Assembly (NCBI RefSeq): GCF_019504385.1
Contig: NZ_CP080590.1
Span: 2,150,001 to 2,214,000, forward strand
Reading direction: 5' to 3'
DNA length: 64,000 nt
Origin: Devosia salina
Lineage (GTDB): Bacteria; Pseudomonadota; Alphaproteobacteria; Rhizobiales; Devosiaceae
Shown: positions 49,768 through 58,125 of the stretch, piece by piece
How the letters are laid out: every line of letters starts with the position of its first letter
Numbering within the stretch: the stretch's first letter is position 1
The notes under the pieces: generated by a model
What the model was told of the DNA's origin: nothing
Database searches by the model: none
Seen by the model: the letters and a program-made list of their open reading frames with translations, nothing else
Position numbers and translations under genes: made by a program

Positions 49768-50088
49768 TCAGTATCGCAAGGCGACATAGGCGCTGAGGAA
49801 CAGCAGGCCGGTGATAAAGGCCCAGCCGAAAGAGACCAGTGCGGCGAGCAGAACCGAAGTCATCGAGATGGTGCCGTCTTCCTCATGGCTCCAGCCGACC
49901 TGGAGCAGGATATAGGGGCCGCACACAAAGCTCATCGCCAGATTGCCCAGCGAGGCCAGGTAGGTCGAGCCATCCATGCGCAGCATCGCCTGCTGCCTGG
50001 TGACCCATTGGTAGAGATGCGTGCCCGCGCCGGCCACGCACAAACCCACACCCATGATGAATGCCGCCAGCAGAAGTTCCCTCGTCAT
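49768..50088 (-). CDS. small three-helix membrane protein (DUF6949-like)
   Basis: A 106-residue inner-membrane protein with hydrophobic segments at about 5-25 (LLLAAFIMGVGLCVAGAGTH), 42-62 (YLASLGNLAMSFVCGPYILL) and 78-100 (VLLAALVSFGWAFITGLLFL). The MTRELLLA...CxAG start resembles the DUF6949 group of Hyphomicrobiales as I recall it; not verified. Function unknown. Convergent with the BTLCP gene across a shared terminator. Confidence 0.75.
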   Translation of the reverse strand: MTRELLLAAFIMGVGLCVAGAGTHLYQWVTRQQAMLRMDGSTYLASLGNLAMSFVCGPYILLQVGWSHEEDGTISMTSVLLAALVSFGWAFITGLLFLSAYVALRY

Positions 50089-50201
50089 CCTTCGCCGTCC
50101 TCATGTCGCAGCCAGGGCCGCTCAAATGTTTACTCTTTGTTAAGCATATTGATCGCCCTAATGGCTGTCACCCCGTTGCGAGAGAACTGGTTAATTTCGA
50201 C

Positions 50202-50882
50202 ATGTCGGTTTCCCAAGCACCAGTGCAGGACGCAGCGGGCGGCAGGGGGCATCTGGCCTACAACCTTGCAGCCATTGCAGTTTTGGTGCTGCTGGCGGCG
50301 GTTGGCATTGCGTATGCCATTGATCAGGCCGGCCGAAAAACGACACCCGCCCTGCCCCGGCTCACCGACGGCGATACGGTGGCCCAAACGGTTGCGGGCC
50401 AGGAACTCAATATTCCGGCCACCTGGTTTCGGTTTGGAGAAGATCACAAGCCCGGCTTTGCCAGCCGGGTGGACCTGTCGTTCCAACTGGCGCTGGAACC
50501 CGGGCACCCGCCGGTCAGGGTCGACGCGACCTTGCTGCCTCGGAGCGGCGCCCGATCAAGCGGCGCCCTACTCGATGCGGTCTACCTGCACCAGTTCGCC
50601 GACGCGACAATCGGTGGAACACCGGGACTGGTCGGCAAACCGCTACGCGCGATCGACGGCTATGCGGGAGAAACGGTTTGGTATGACCCGCTTTCACCCA
50701 GTCCATTCGTGGCCAAGTGCGCGGCAGCACCTGAACGCTCGCGCGCGGACCGATGCCTCAGGACCATCCACCTGCCCAACGGGCTGGCCGCTGTCCTCAG
50801 TTTTGATGCCGAAGCGCTCAAAGGCTGGAAGCGCTTCGACGACGAACTGGCCCTTTGGCTGGGCCAGATCGGCGCGCTCTGA
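50202..50882 (+). CDS. hypothetical membrane-anchored protein
   Basis: A 226-residue protein with one N-terminal transmembrane segment (AYNLAAIAVLVLLAAVGIAY at about 18-40) and a periplasmic C-terminal domain: AGQELNIPATWFRFGEDHKP, then LQLALEPGHPPVRVDATLLP and a closing WKRFDDELALWLGQIG helix. The one-TM plus WFRFG...PPVR architecture occurs in uncharacterised Hyphomicrobiales proteins. The start MSVSQAPVQDAAG was chosen because the transmembrane segment follows; the frame is open upstream. Confidence 0.75.
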   Translation: MSVSQAPVQDAAGGRGHLAYNLAAIAVLVLLAAVGIAYAIDQAGRKTTPALPRLTDGDTVAQTVAGQELNIPATWFRFGEDHKPGFASRVDLSFQLALEPGHPPVRVDATLLPRSGARSSGALLDAVYLHQFADATIGGTPGLVGKPLRAIDGYAGETVWYDPLSPSPFVAKCAAAPERSRADRCLRTIHLPNGLAAVLSFDAEALKGWKRFDDELALWLGQIGAL

Positions 50883-50886
50883 TCGA

Positions 50887-51105
50887 TCAGTCGATGTCGT
50901 CGAGGTCGATGTCCAGGATCGACATCGAGAACATGTATGACTTGTCGCCGTCCTCGTCGTCGAGGTGAATAAGGCCGATCGACTCTTCGCCGATAAACAC
51001 TTCCACCGAGTCATTGAGCTTGGCGCGCGGGCGCACATCGATATTGCGATTGTTGAAGGTGCGTTGCAGGAACTTCTGCAGCTTTATGATTTCGGGGTGG
51101 TTCAC
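50887..51105 (-). CDS. DUF3126 family protein
   Basis: A 72-residue protein, start GTG at 51103-51105: MNHPEIIKLQKFLQRTFNNR, then KLNDSVEVFIGEESIGLIHL, DDEDGDKSYMFSMSILDIDL. Length and the (E)VYIGDEFIG...DDEDGE.SYxF.MAILD core match DUF3126, a conserved alphaproteobacterial family of unknown function. It ends five bases from the convergent neighbour. Confidence 0.88.
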   Translation of the reverse strand: MNHPEIIKLQKFLQRTFNNRNIDVRPRAKLNDSVEVFIGEESIGLIHLDDEDGDKSYMFSMSILDIDLDDID

Positions 51106-51250
51106 GGGAAAACGTCCTGCTGGTTGCGTTGCTCGGGAAAATAGTGCGTCACCCGGCGCTGGCAACCCCTGCGCCAGGCAATTTAGCGGGAACAATCGCG
51201 GCGGGGGCCTTGCCTAGAGACGACAACCTGCCCCCACGCTGACATCTCAC

Positions 51251-51655
51251 CTACTCCACCGGATAGTCCGACGGCTCTCCCAGGGCATAAAACCTTGAGA
51301 GGGTACGGGCCCATTTGAGATGGGTGGCGTCGAGCCCGATGAGGTAGGAGGTCTGCACGTGGGGCCGGTCTCCGAGGCGCGGATGGCCGATGACGGTGCC
51401 GACAAGGACCGTGGCGCGGGGGGCTACCTGGACAAAGCGCCAGTCATGCAGGCGCGGCGCCATTTCGAGAATGTCGGGCCCGGGGCGCCAGCCGGCGCGC
51501 AGGCGATAGAGCGTCTTGCGGGCCGCCGCGATCTTGCGGCGCATATGCTCGCTCAGCTTGTCGTCATCGACGTCGATCAGGCGGTCGAGATCCATCAGGC
51601 CGATGCTGCCGCTCCGGTTGGAAAGGCCGATATCGAAGGGCGGAAGAATGATCAT
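51251..51655 (-). CDS. DUF6634 family protein
   Basis: A 134-residue cytoplasmic protein: AAARKTLYRLRAGWRPGPDI, LEMAPRLHDWRFVQVAPRAT, VLVGTVIGHPRLGDRPHVQT and LDATHLKWARTLSRFYALGE. The LVGxVxGHPxLGD...TSxLxxLD...WARTLSRFYxLG pattern matches my recollection of DUF6634. Function unknown. It follows 14 bases after the AAA/M41 gene, so it is part of the same unit. Confidence 0.75.
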   Translation of the reverse strand: MIILPPFDIGLSNRSGSIGLMDLDRLIDVDDDKLSEHMRRKIAAARKTLYRLRAGWRPGPDILEMAPRLHDWRFVQVAPRATVLVGTVIGHPRLGDRPHVQTSYLIGLDATHLKWARTLSRFYALGEPSDYPVE

Positions 51656-51669
51656 GGGTTCGGGTCCTA

Positions 51670-53568
51670 TCAGGGAGTGGAGGGATCGGTGGGTTCGTTG
51701 GGCTCGGCCGGATCGGAGGGGGCGAGACCGTGCGGCTCAAGCAGCGCCGTGAGTTCCAAGCCGGTGAGCACGGAGCGGTTGAGGAGTGCCTCGGCCACGG
51801 TCTCGATTGCCGGGCGCAGCGGGGTGAGGATGGCGATGGTGTCGTCGAGCAGACGACCCAACCGCTCCTCGACGAGGCGCCGGCGATCCTTGAACTCGGC
51901 CCCCTGCCCGGCCCATTGGCGGGTGGGGCCATGAAGGAACAGCTCGAAGCAGGCGTCGTGGATGAGCTCGGCGGCACGGGCGATGTCCGAGCGGGCGCCG
52001 GTATTGGCCCCGAGCCCGGCCAGCATGTCGGCGGCGCGACCAGCCAGGAGGATGCGCACATTGTCCTCGATAACCCCGGCGGTGATGATGCCGGCGGACG
52101 GCTCGGCAATATCGGTCTCACCCTCATGCCCGGCCCCCGGCAGGATGGAGACCGAGTGGACCGGACGCCCCAGAAAGAGGGCCATGACGGCATGACCGGC
52201 CTCGTGCAGCGCCACCGCGCGACGCAGTTCGGGTGAACGGGTGTCCGGCGGCACGAGGACCGCAAGGAGATGTTCGATTGCGAGCGGCATTGCCTTTTCG
52301 GCCGCCCTGGCCGTCGCCAGCACTGCCAGCTGCTTGAGCTCGGCCTGGGTCTGAGTACCAAGGTAGGGCAGCAGCGCCGCGAGATCGGCCTTCTGGAGTG
52401 CTTCGGACAGATGCAGCTTGAGCATGGAAAGGCGCTGGCCGGCCGAACCGGGCGGCGGCAGGGTCAGGTGCTGCCCCAGCCGTCCGGCGCGGATTAGGGC
52501 CGGATCGAGCCGCTGGACGTGATTGGTGATGCCGATCAGCAGCACCGGTGTTCCGGAGGCCACCATCTGGTCAATGCCGGTGAGCAGGCTATTGGTGAGG
52601 CTGACCCACCAGGGGTCATAGTCGCCACGCAGATCCTGCCGGTTGGGCACGGAATCGAGTTCATCGATCACGCCGATGGCCGGGGCCAGCCGGCTGAGCT
52701 CGGCAAAGAAGGCCACCTGGGCGGAGAGGACGTCGGAAAGATGCCCCTTGCCCGACTGCAGCCAGCTGGCGGCATTGGTCATCACCAGAGGCAGGCCGGC
52801 GGTCGCGGCGAGTGAATGGGCAAGCAGCGTTTTGCCGGTGCCGGGCGGGCCTTCGAGCAGGGTGTGTTCAAGACCAGCGGTATTGCCCTGCGGCAGGTCG
52901 GTCACCACCCGCCGCGCCCAGTCCGCCACCTTGTCGGGCAGGCACAGCGCGTCAATGTGTGGAGCGTCCGGCACGTTCTGCGCCCCGCCCTGCTTTGCAG
53001 CGATGGCGGCAAGGCGTTTGGCCATGGTCCCGGCACTGGTCGCCGGGCGCAAGGCCGCCAGCAACTGCCCTGCATCGAGCCCTGCAAGATGCTCGGCCTT
53101 GAGGGCACGCGGCATGCAGGTGGTGAGATCGATGATGCAGTCCCGCACCATTGCGTAATCGGGCCTTGCCAGCACCAGGGCGTAGTCGGCCGTATCGAGC
53201 AGCAGGGCTGGGAGCAGCCCCTCGGGATCCTGGGAGACGCCGATCACCGATCGGGAGTGGAGGAAGGGCATCAGTGACTGGCTGCTCCAGCCGGCAAGAC
53301 CGCGGCTTGACGGCTCATGGCGCGCCACCACCAGGGCGTGGGGATAGACCTCGCGCAGATGCTCTTCGAGAAAGTCGACCCAGTCCGGCCCGGGCGCTTC
53401 GAGAATGACCACGGTCGGCCGGTTGGCTTTGAGAGCCGCAACCAGGCTCCCGGGCAGCGCGGCCTTGAGCATGGCGGTGCAGAAGCGGTCCGCAATGGCC
53501 CGGATCTGGATCTCGGGATCGGGCAGCAGCGGCGATTGGGGGTCGGGTACTTTCGTGGGTTTGGGCAT
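51670..53568 (-). CDS. soluble FtsH-like AAA ATPase / M41 metallopeptidase
   Basis: A 632-residue ATP-dependent protease-like protein. Residues 1-200 are an unfamiliar N-terminal domain without transmembrane helices (EIQIRAIADRFCTAMLKAAL, RPTVVILEAPGPDWVDFLEE). The AAA module has Walker A GPPGTGKT (240-247), Walker B GVIDELDS (299-306) and the arginine-finger/sensor region LIRAGRLGQHLTL (358-370). The M41 peptidase part has the zinc motif ALHEAGHAVMALFLGR (HEAGH at 455-459) and a third-ligand region NTGARSDIARA. FtsH normally has two N-terminal membrane helices; here they are replaced by a soluble domain. It lies between DUF6634 and GIY-YIG-like genes, which suggests a dedicated accessory system; phage defence or stress proteolysis are guesses. 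Confidence 0.88.
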   Translation of the reverse strand: MPKPTKVPDPQSPLLPDPEIQIRAIADRFCTAMLKAALPGSLVAALKANRPTVVILEAPGPDWVDFLEEHLREVYPHALVVARHEPSSRGLAGWSSQSLMPFLHSRSVIGVSQDPEGLLPALLLDTADYALVLARPDYAMVRDCIIDLTTCMPRALKAEHLAGLDAGQLLAALRPATSAGTMAKRLAAIAAKQGGAQNVPDAPHIDALCLPDKVADWARRVVTDLPQGNTAGLEHTLLEGPPGTGKTLLAHSLAATAGLPLVMTNAASWLQSGKGHLSDVLSAQVAFFAELSRLAPAIGVIDELDSVPNRQDLRGDYDPWWVSLTNSLLTGIDQMVASGTPVLLIGITNHVQRLDPALIRAGRLGQHLTLPPPGSAGQRLSMLKLHLSEALQKADLAALLPYLGTQTQAELKQLAVLATARAAEKAMPLAIEHLLAVLVPPDTRSPELRRAVALHEAGHAVMALFLGRPVHSVSILPGAGHEGETDIAEPSAGIITAGVIEDNVRILLAGRAADMLAGLGANTGARSDIARAAELIHDACFELFLHGPTRQWAGQGAEFKDRRRLVEERLGRLLDDTIAILTPLRPAIETVAEALLNRSVLTGLELTALLEPHGLAPSDPAEPNEPTDPSTP

Positions 53569-53669
53569 GGCTGTCCTGGGCGCCCGCGCGGATGCGGTGG
53601 CGCTGCACGTGAGAATGGGAAAAAGGGAAGAGGGGCCGCGCGGTCCCGCGGGCCGGGACCGGGTCCGGC

Positions 53670-54560
53670 CTAGGGCTGGCGCGGCAAGGGACCGGGCACG
53701 CCGTTCCTGACCATGCAGAGGCGGCGCCAGCCGGTGGGACCAAAGCCTTTGCTGCCGGCCACAAAGAGTGCGGCGCCACTGGCAGAGGCAAAATGCAGAT
53801 GCCGGCGGGTCACCAGGAGCCGCGGGTCGTCCACATGCGCCTCAATGCAGCCCGAATAGAGGAGGCTTTCGTGCCGCACCCGCAGCAGCTGGCCGGCCGA
53901 GGGCACCGGCGCGCCCCAGATCTCGCTGCCCGCCAGCAGCATCCAATCGCCCTCTGCCGTCTCGACGGCCTGGGCCGCGATGCCCTTGCCGACAAACTCG
54001 TGCAGCACGCCTTCATAGAGGCCGGGCAGATCGTCGCCCAGAATGTCGCTATTGCCGGTGGCGCCGACGAGGAGCGCAGCATCGGAAATGGTGGTCAGGG
54101 CATGGCCGCTGGCGGCGATGATCTGCAGCGCCCGGCCGCAGAACATGCGCAACTGCGAATAACGGTCAGCCACCGGCGCCCCCAGCGGGATCTGTCCCAG
54201 GGTGACATAGCCACAGACTTCGCTCAGGCTTTCCCAGACGATGCGTTCGGCGGCGCGGGCCTCATCGAGCGTCCAGCGGTCCTGGGCCTCGGTGATGACA
54301 AACACCTGCTCGAGCGGACCATGCCAGGTGAGATGCGGGCTTTCCCCGGCCCGGGCGGAATAGTCGCCGCTGACCCCGACATAGGCATGGATGCCATCGG
54401 CATAGAGCGCCACATAGACGGCGGGGCCGGTGACGCGCAGGCGGCTGAGATCGGCGCGGCGGTTGCCGGGCACATGCAGCACCGTGGGCACCAGCGGATG
54501 ATCGTCATCGCCGAACTGGCTGACGGCGGAAAAGACGGAATGGGTGGACAGAAAAGACAA
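53670..54560 (-). CDS. GIY-YIG-like domain protein
   Basis: About 296 residues. The region AVYVALYADGIHAYVGVSGD, YSARAGESPH resembles the GIY-YIG nuclease core (YV...YVG.SG....R), and EARAAERIVWESLSEVCGY supplies a potential catalytic Glu. The C-terminal 130 residues (WMLLAGSEIWGAPVPSAGQL, LFVAGSKGFGPTGWRRLC) are a second domain I do not recognise, resembling small restriction-linked or DUF4357-type domains. The start TTG at 54558-54560 follows GGGAGAA; a TTG 18 bases upstream is an alternative. It is the first gene of the AAA/M41 unit, 101 bases upstream. Confidence 0.65.
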   Translation of the reverse strand: MSFLSTHSVFSAVSQFGDDDHPLVPTVLHVPGNRRADLSRLRVTGPAVYVALYADGIHAYVGVSGDYSARAGESPHLTWHGPLEQVFVITEAQDRWTLDEARAAERIVWESLSEVCGYVTLGQIPLGAPVADRYSQLRMFCGRALQIIAASGHALTTISDAALLVGATGNSDILGDDLPGLYEGVLHEFVGKGIAAQAVETAEGDWMLLAGSEIWGAPVPSAGQLLRVRHESLLYSGCIEAHVDDPRLLVTRRHLHFASASGAALFVAGSKGFGPTGWRRLCMVRNGVPGPLPRQP

Positions 54561-55124
54561 TGAACTTCTCCCGCGCAAAGCCCAAGGGGCTGCGCCTGAT
54601 CGAATGAACCAAGAGGGTGTGAGGACGCGCAGCGCCGGCTAGGGGCGCCGCATCAGCGCCAGGGGCGCCGTCTCGATCTCGATCGGGTGGGGAAAAGCGC
54701 TTGCCGGGAAGCGGCAGCGATTGTGCGGGACGCGCGTCCCGCTAGGATTGGCCTCAGCCATGTTACACCTGTGTACTCAGGTTGATGTGGTCAGGCCGTC
54801 GGTCCGCGCCAACGGATCGGCGGCCGCTTTTGTTACGAAGCGGCCCGGCCAGTCCGAATCGTTCATCGATCCGGTATCGGTCACCTTGACCAAGGTTCCG
54901 CTTCCGTTCCAGAACTCCTCGATCGCATGGTTAATGTCTCTCGATCGCGAGCCATTCCTCTTATGACGCCGGGGTGGCGAATGCGTCTGGCGACCATCGC
55001 CACAGAAACGATGTTCCCGAAAATTGCAGCATCTCCTGCCAACGGCGATTAACCACAAATCCAGATCCCCATTCCGGACATTGAGCTTAAATATTTCCCA
55101 GCGGACAATTCTCTTGTCATCAAC
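54561..55124. other. intergenic stretch with palindrome
   Basis: Holds the 18-bp palindrome listed next and probably the promoter of the minus-strand AAA/M41 unit. A minus-strand open frame ending at 54777 (INHAIEEFWNGSGTLVKVTD, then GSMNDSDWPGRFVTKAAAD) looks coding-like but lacks a start before it meets the opposite-strand gene at 55125; it may be a relic. Confidence 0.4.
54725..54742. repeat. perfect 18-bp palindrome
   Basis: GCGGGACGCGCGTCCCGC, fully self-complementary. It lies about 165 bases upstream of the GIY-YIG-like gene and could be an operator for its unit; alternatively a hairpin. Confidence 0.5.
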
Positions 55125-55670
55125 ATGAGATTCGCGAAATTGACGGACCAGATATACAACTTCTCCGACCTTACCCCTGTTGAGCTCGAACTTCTTGCGA
55201 AGTTGATGCGTGCGCACAGGATCCAGCCGCCCGCATCCGCCCAGCGCATCAAGTGGGGGCTTCTTTGGCTCAGCGGCGCAGTAATCGATTACGCTGATCG
55301 ACTCGATCCTACGCCGGACGCCCCCGAAACCAACTATCCGTGGCCATACCGGCCGATCTACGACGCCTGCACAAGCCTGTTCAATAAGATCGACACTTAC
55401 GACCCGCATCACATTGAGGTGCTGACCGCGGCAATCGCGTATCTTCTCTGGGCCGAAGTCAACCGTCCGGAGGAGGTCACTTTCATTCACGAGCATCTGG
55501 GCTCGCCGTTCATCCTGGGACCCGGCGAAACAATTGAAGACTTGCTCTCCCGCCCGGCGCCCGTGTTTGACCTCAAGCGCTACAACGACTTCGTCCCCAC
55601 GCGAGAGGACCAGGAAGCGATCCCGCTCTACCGGGACGCATTCGCTCGGGCCCTTTCGGCCGTGGGCTAG
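55125..55670 (+). CDS. hypothetical protein
   Basis: A 181-residue cytoplasmic protein with good codon structure: MRFAKLTDQIYNFSDLTPVE, LELLAKLMRAHRIQPPASAQ, WLSGAVIDYADRLDP, ETNYPWPYRPIYDACTSLFN and LTAAIAYLLWAEVNRPEEVT. The helical profile resembles no family I can name. Its start ATG is not preceded by a strong ribosome-binding site. It stands between the AAA/M41 unit and cysE with no partner. Confidence 0.65.
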   Translation: MRFAKLTDQIYNFSDLTPVELELLAKLMRAHRIQPPASAQRIKWGLLWLSGAVIDYADRLDPTPDAPETNYPWPYRPIYDACTSLFNKIDTYDPHHIEVLTAAIAYLLWAEVNRPEEVTFIHEHLGSPFILGPGETIEDLLSRPAPVFDLKRYNDFVPTREDQEAIPLYRDAFARALSAVG

Positions 55671-55821
55671 CGGCACGCTGACGATTGTCCGCGGTTGAAT
55701 GACCTTCACTTGCATAATAATGCGGCCCGGAACCGGGCGTTACCCAAGGCTGAAGAGATCTGACCGTTCAGTCGTTTGACCTGCCGGGGCCCGTAACTGC
55801 CTCGGTCTTGGGTCGTCTCAC

Positions 55822-55855
55822 AAAACCCCGTCGCAGATGCGGCGGGGTTTTCGTT
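55822..55855 (+). terminator. rho-independent terminator
   Basis: AAAACCCCGTCGC - AGAT - GCGGCGGGGTTTT, followed by CGTTT. It has A and T tracts, so it may serve both strands: the hypothetical gene from the left and cysE from the right. Bases 55671-56053 hold no gene. Confidence 0.85.
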
Positions 55856-56053
55856 TGAAGGTGTGGCTGAACGCTCTTTGTTGTTAGTGGCGAGGCCATA
55901 CCCCATGGAAACGCTTCTCGGGCCCGGTCAGGCTGGCCTGTTTGCCACCCGGCATGCCACGGCACGGCTCCCGTTCTGCCAGACTAACCGGCACGGCTGC
56001 GGCTCTGAGGGTCTCGCGCCGACCGGTTTGGCCCCCAAAGTTACGGGTTCAGG

Positions 56054-56884
56054 CTATTCTTGTGCCCGATCGTGGACCAGAACCATCTGGTCCATGACCA
56101 ATGCCGGCTGCGCGCAACCAGCCTCGCCGATGACCTTTGCCGGCACGCCCGCAACAGTGGTCCGCGGCGGCACTTCCTTGAGAACCACCGAGCCAGCACC
56201 CACGCGCGAGCAGTCGCCGACCTTGATATTGCCAAGTACCTTGGCGCCCGCGCCGATGAGCACGCCATTGCCGATCTTGGGGTGCCGGTCCTGATCCGCC
56301 TTGCCGGTGCCGCCCAGGGTCACATTCTGCAACATGGAGACATTGTCGCCCACCACCGCCGTCTCGCCGATGACCAGACCCGTGCCGTGATCGAGCATGA
56401 TGCCCTTGCCCATCGGCACGGCCGGATTGATGTCCACCTGGAACACCTGGCTCGAGCGGCTCTGTAGATAGAGCGCGAAATCCCGCCGCCCCGCCTTGTG
56501 CATGGCGTGCGCAAACCGGTGCGTCTGGATGGCCTGGTAGCCCTTGAAATAAAGCAGTGGCTCGATTGCGCGATGGCAGGCGGGATCGCGCTCAAGCGTG
56601 GCCGCGAGGTCGACACGGGCCGCTTCTCCAATAGCCGGGGTGTCGCGCAGGGTCTCGGCGAAAGCCTGCCGGATCATATCGGCCGAAACATCCTCGTGGT
56701 CGAGGCGCGCGGCGAGCCTGTGGGCCAGCGCTTCTTCGAACGTGTCGTGATTGAGGACGGTGGAGAGCACCAGATTGCCCAGCGAGGGCTCGTTCTCCAG
56801 AATCTGTTGCGCCCCGGCTCGAACTGCGGCCCAAACAGGATCGACCGCCTGAATATGAGCCGATTTCTTGGCATTGCCACTCAT
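56054..56884 (-). CDS. cysE: serine O-acetyltransferase
   Basis: A 276-residue enzyme that acetylates serine for cysteine synthesis. N-terminal helical SATase domain (DPVWAAVRAGAQQILENEPS, LGNLVLSTVLNHDTFEEALA) and C-terminal left-handed beta-helix hexapeptide repeats (GKGIMLDHGTGLVIGETAVV, GDNVSMLQNVTLGGTGK, HPKIGNGVLIGAGAKVLGNI). His in DHGTGLVIGE is catalytic. Full length. Start ATG at 56882-56884; an upstream frame is open but without family character. Confidence 0.96.
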   Translation of the reverse strand: MSGNAKKSAHIQAVDPVWAAVRAGAQQILENEPSLGNLVLSTVLNHDTFEEALAHRLAARLDHEDVSADMIRQAFAETLRDTPAIGEAARVDLAATLERDPACHRAIEPLLYFKGYQAIQTHRFAHAMHKAGRRDFALYLQSRSSQVFQVDINPAVPMGKGIMLDHGTGLVIGETAVVGDNVSMLQNVTLGGTGKADQDRHPKIGNGVLIGAGAKVLGNIKVGDCSRVGAGSVVLKEVPPRTTVAGVPAKVIGEAGCAQPALVMDQMVLVHDRAQE

Positions 56885-56965
56885 CGCGCAACTCTCCGCT
56901 TCATCGATAACTGACGATATAAGCCAGTTCGTTTCCACATTCAAAGCCAAAGCCGGTGGATTGGT

Positions 56966-57736
56966 TCACGAAGCCGGCACGTTTGAGAATGTCCTGCCCA
57001 GGAATTCCAGCGTCGCCGCCTTGAACACCTTGTCGCCCGTGGCCCGCATATGATCGCGTTTCGGGATCAACAGGGCCTCGCCCTGGGGCAGCAATTCCGC
57101 CAGGGGCTCGGGGCGCCCGGCCATTTCATCGGCCTCGCCCACGGCCACCAGCACCGGGACCCCGATGCGCCGCACATCGGCCCGCGCCATGGGCTGGCGG
57201 GAGGTTTCCATGCAGGCGGCCAGGGCTTCCCGGTCCGATCCGGTGTGGTCGGCAAAGATGCGGAACTGGCGCGCGGTCGGATGGGTCAGGTCGGCCAGGG
57301 CGGGGGCGCGCAGCCCGGCAATGATGTCATTGCCGTCGGTCAATCCATTGATCAGGTTCATGCCCATGCCCCCGAACACCGCGCAGGCGACCCTTTCGGG
57401 ATGAAAGAAAGCCATGAAGGCGGCAATTCGCGCGCCCATCGAATAGCCGAGCACCGCAGCACGAGGGATATCGAGGTGGTCGAGCAGTGCCACCGCATCC
57501 TCGGCCATCAACGCTGGATAATACTGGTCCGGGTCGTGCGGTTTGTCGGACTGCCCATGCCCGCGATTGTCCATTGTGATGGCCCGATAGCCGGCGCCGG
57601 TAAGCGTCTCTACCCATCCAGTGTCATGCCAGTTGACCTTGCCGCTCGAAGCAAAGCCATGCACCAGCAGGACCGGCGGGCCCTCCCCCTGGTCATCATA
57701 GGCTAGCGAGAGACCGGACGTGGTGAAGCGTGGCAT
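56966..57736 (-). CDS. alpha/beta-hydrolase
   Basis: A 256-residue hydrolase: oxyanion HG in LLVHGFASSGKVNWHDTGWV, AITMDNRGHGQSDKPHDPDQ, nucleophile elbow AVLGYSMGARIAAFMAFFHP with Ser, VPVLVAVGEADEMAGRPEPL with Asp, and a C-terminal His region IPKRDHMRATGDK. Cytoplasmic; substrate unknown. Start ATG at 57734-57736, chosen because the family begins MPRFTTSGLSLAYDDQG. Confidence 0.9.
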   Translation of the reverse strand: MPRFTTSGLSLAYDDQGEGPPVLLVHGFASSGKVNWHDTGWVETLTGAGYRAITMDNRGHGQSDKPHDPDQYYPALMAEDAVALLDHLDIPRAAVLGYSMGARIAAFMAFFHPERVACAVFGGMGMNLINGLTDGNDIIAGLRAPALADLTHPTARQFRIFADHTGSDREALAACMETSRQPMARADVRRIGVPVLVAVGEADEMAGRPEPLAELLPQGEALLIPKRDHMRATGDKVFKAATLEFLGRTFSNVPAS

Positions 57737-57868
57737 TTGGCTCTCCTCTTGGCAACGGCTCCCGGTTTTGCGGCTTCGGCGCACAAAATCAAGCGCCCCT
57801 TTGCCCTTTTCTTGGATGGGGGCTTTGGCTATGGTCGCGCCAAATCAAACACCACCCAGGTTCCTATC

Positions 57869-58117
57869 ATGGCCCACGGCTCGACACCGCATTTCCACAA
57901 CACCCAAGGCCTGCGCAGCATCGAGATCGGCTCCAAGGAATTCCAGTGTGTCGGCGCCCTGCCGCCCTTCGACCATCCCCATATTTTCCTCGACATGGGC
58001 AAGGACAACGAGATCGTCTGCCCCTACTGCTCGACCCTTTACGTCTTCAAGGCCGAGCTTGGTGACGGACAGGCCAACCCGGCCTCCGCAATCTTCCAGG
58101 TCGAAGACGCCGCCTGA
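57869..58117 (+). CDS. zinc-finger domain protein (zf-CHCC)
   Basis: An 82-residue protein with the CHCC zinc-finger pattern: FQCVGALPPFDHPHIFLDMG, then NEIVCPYCSTLYVFKAELGD. The Cys, His and CPYC ligands are all present. Related to the NDUFS6-type accessory subunit family found beside metabolic genes in alphaproteobacteria. It ends 8 bases before the FAD monooxygenase gene and is probably co-transcribed. Confidence 0.92.
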   Translation: MAHGSTPHFHNTQGLRSIEIGSKEFQCVGALPPFDHPHIFLDMGKDNEIVCPYCSTLYVFKAELGDGQANPASAIFQVEDAA

Positions 58118-58125
58118 GTTCGCCC

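Noticed and set aside
54777..55715. 312-codon minus-strand frame opposite the gene at 55125-55670
   Set aside because: The plus-strand protein has better composition and natural ends; only the last part of the minus frame looks faintly coding, so I mention it as a possible relic.
55740..55860. tRNA gene
   Set aside because: The folded segment is a simple terminator hairpin; no cloverleaf, T-loop or acceptor stem can be drawn.
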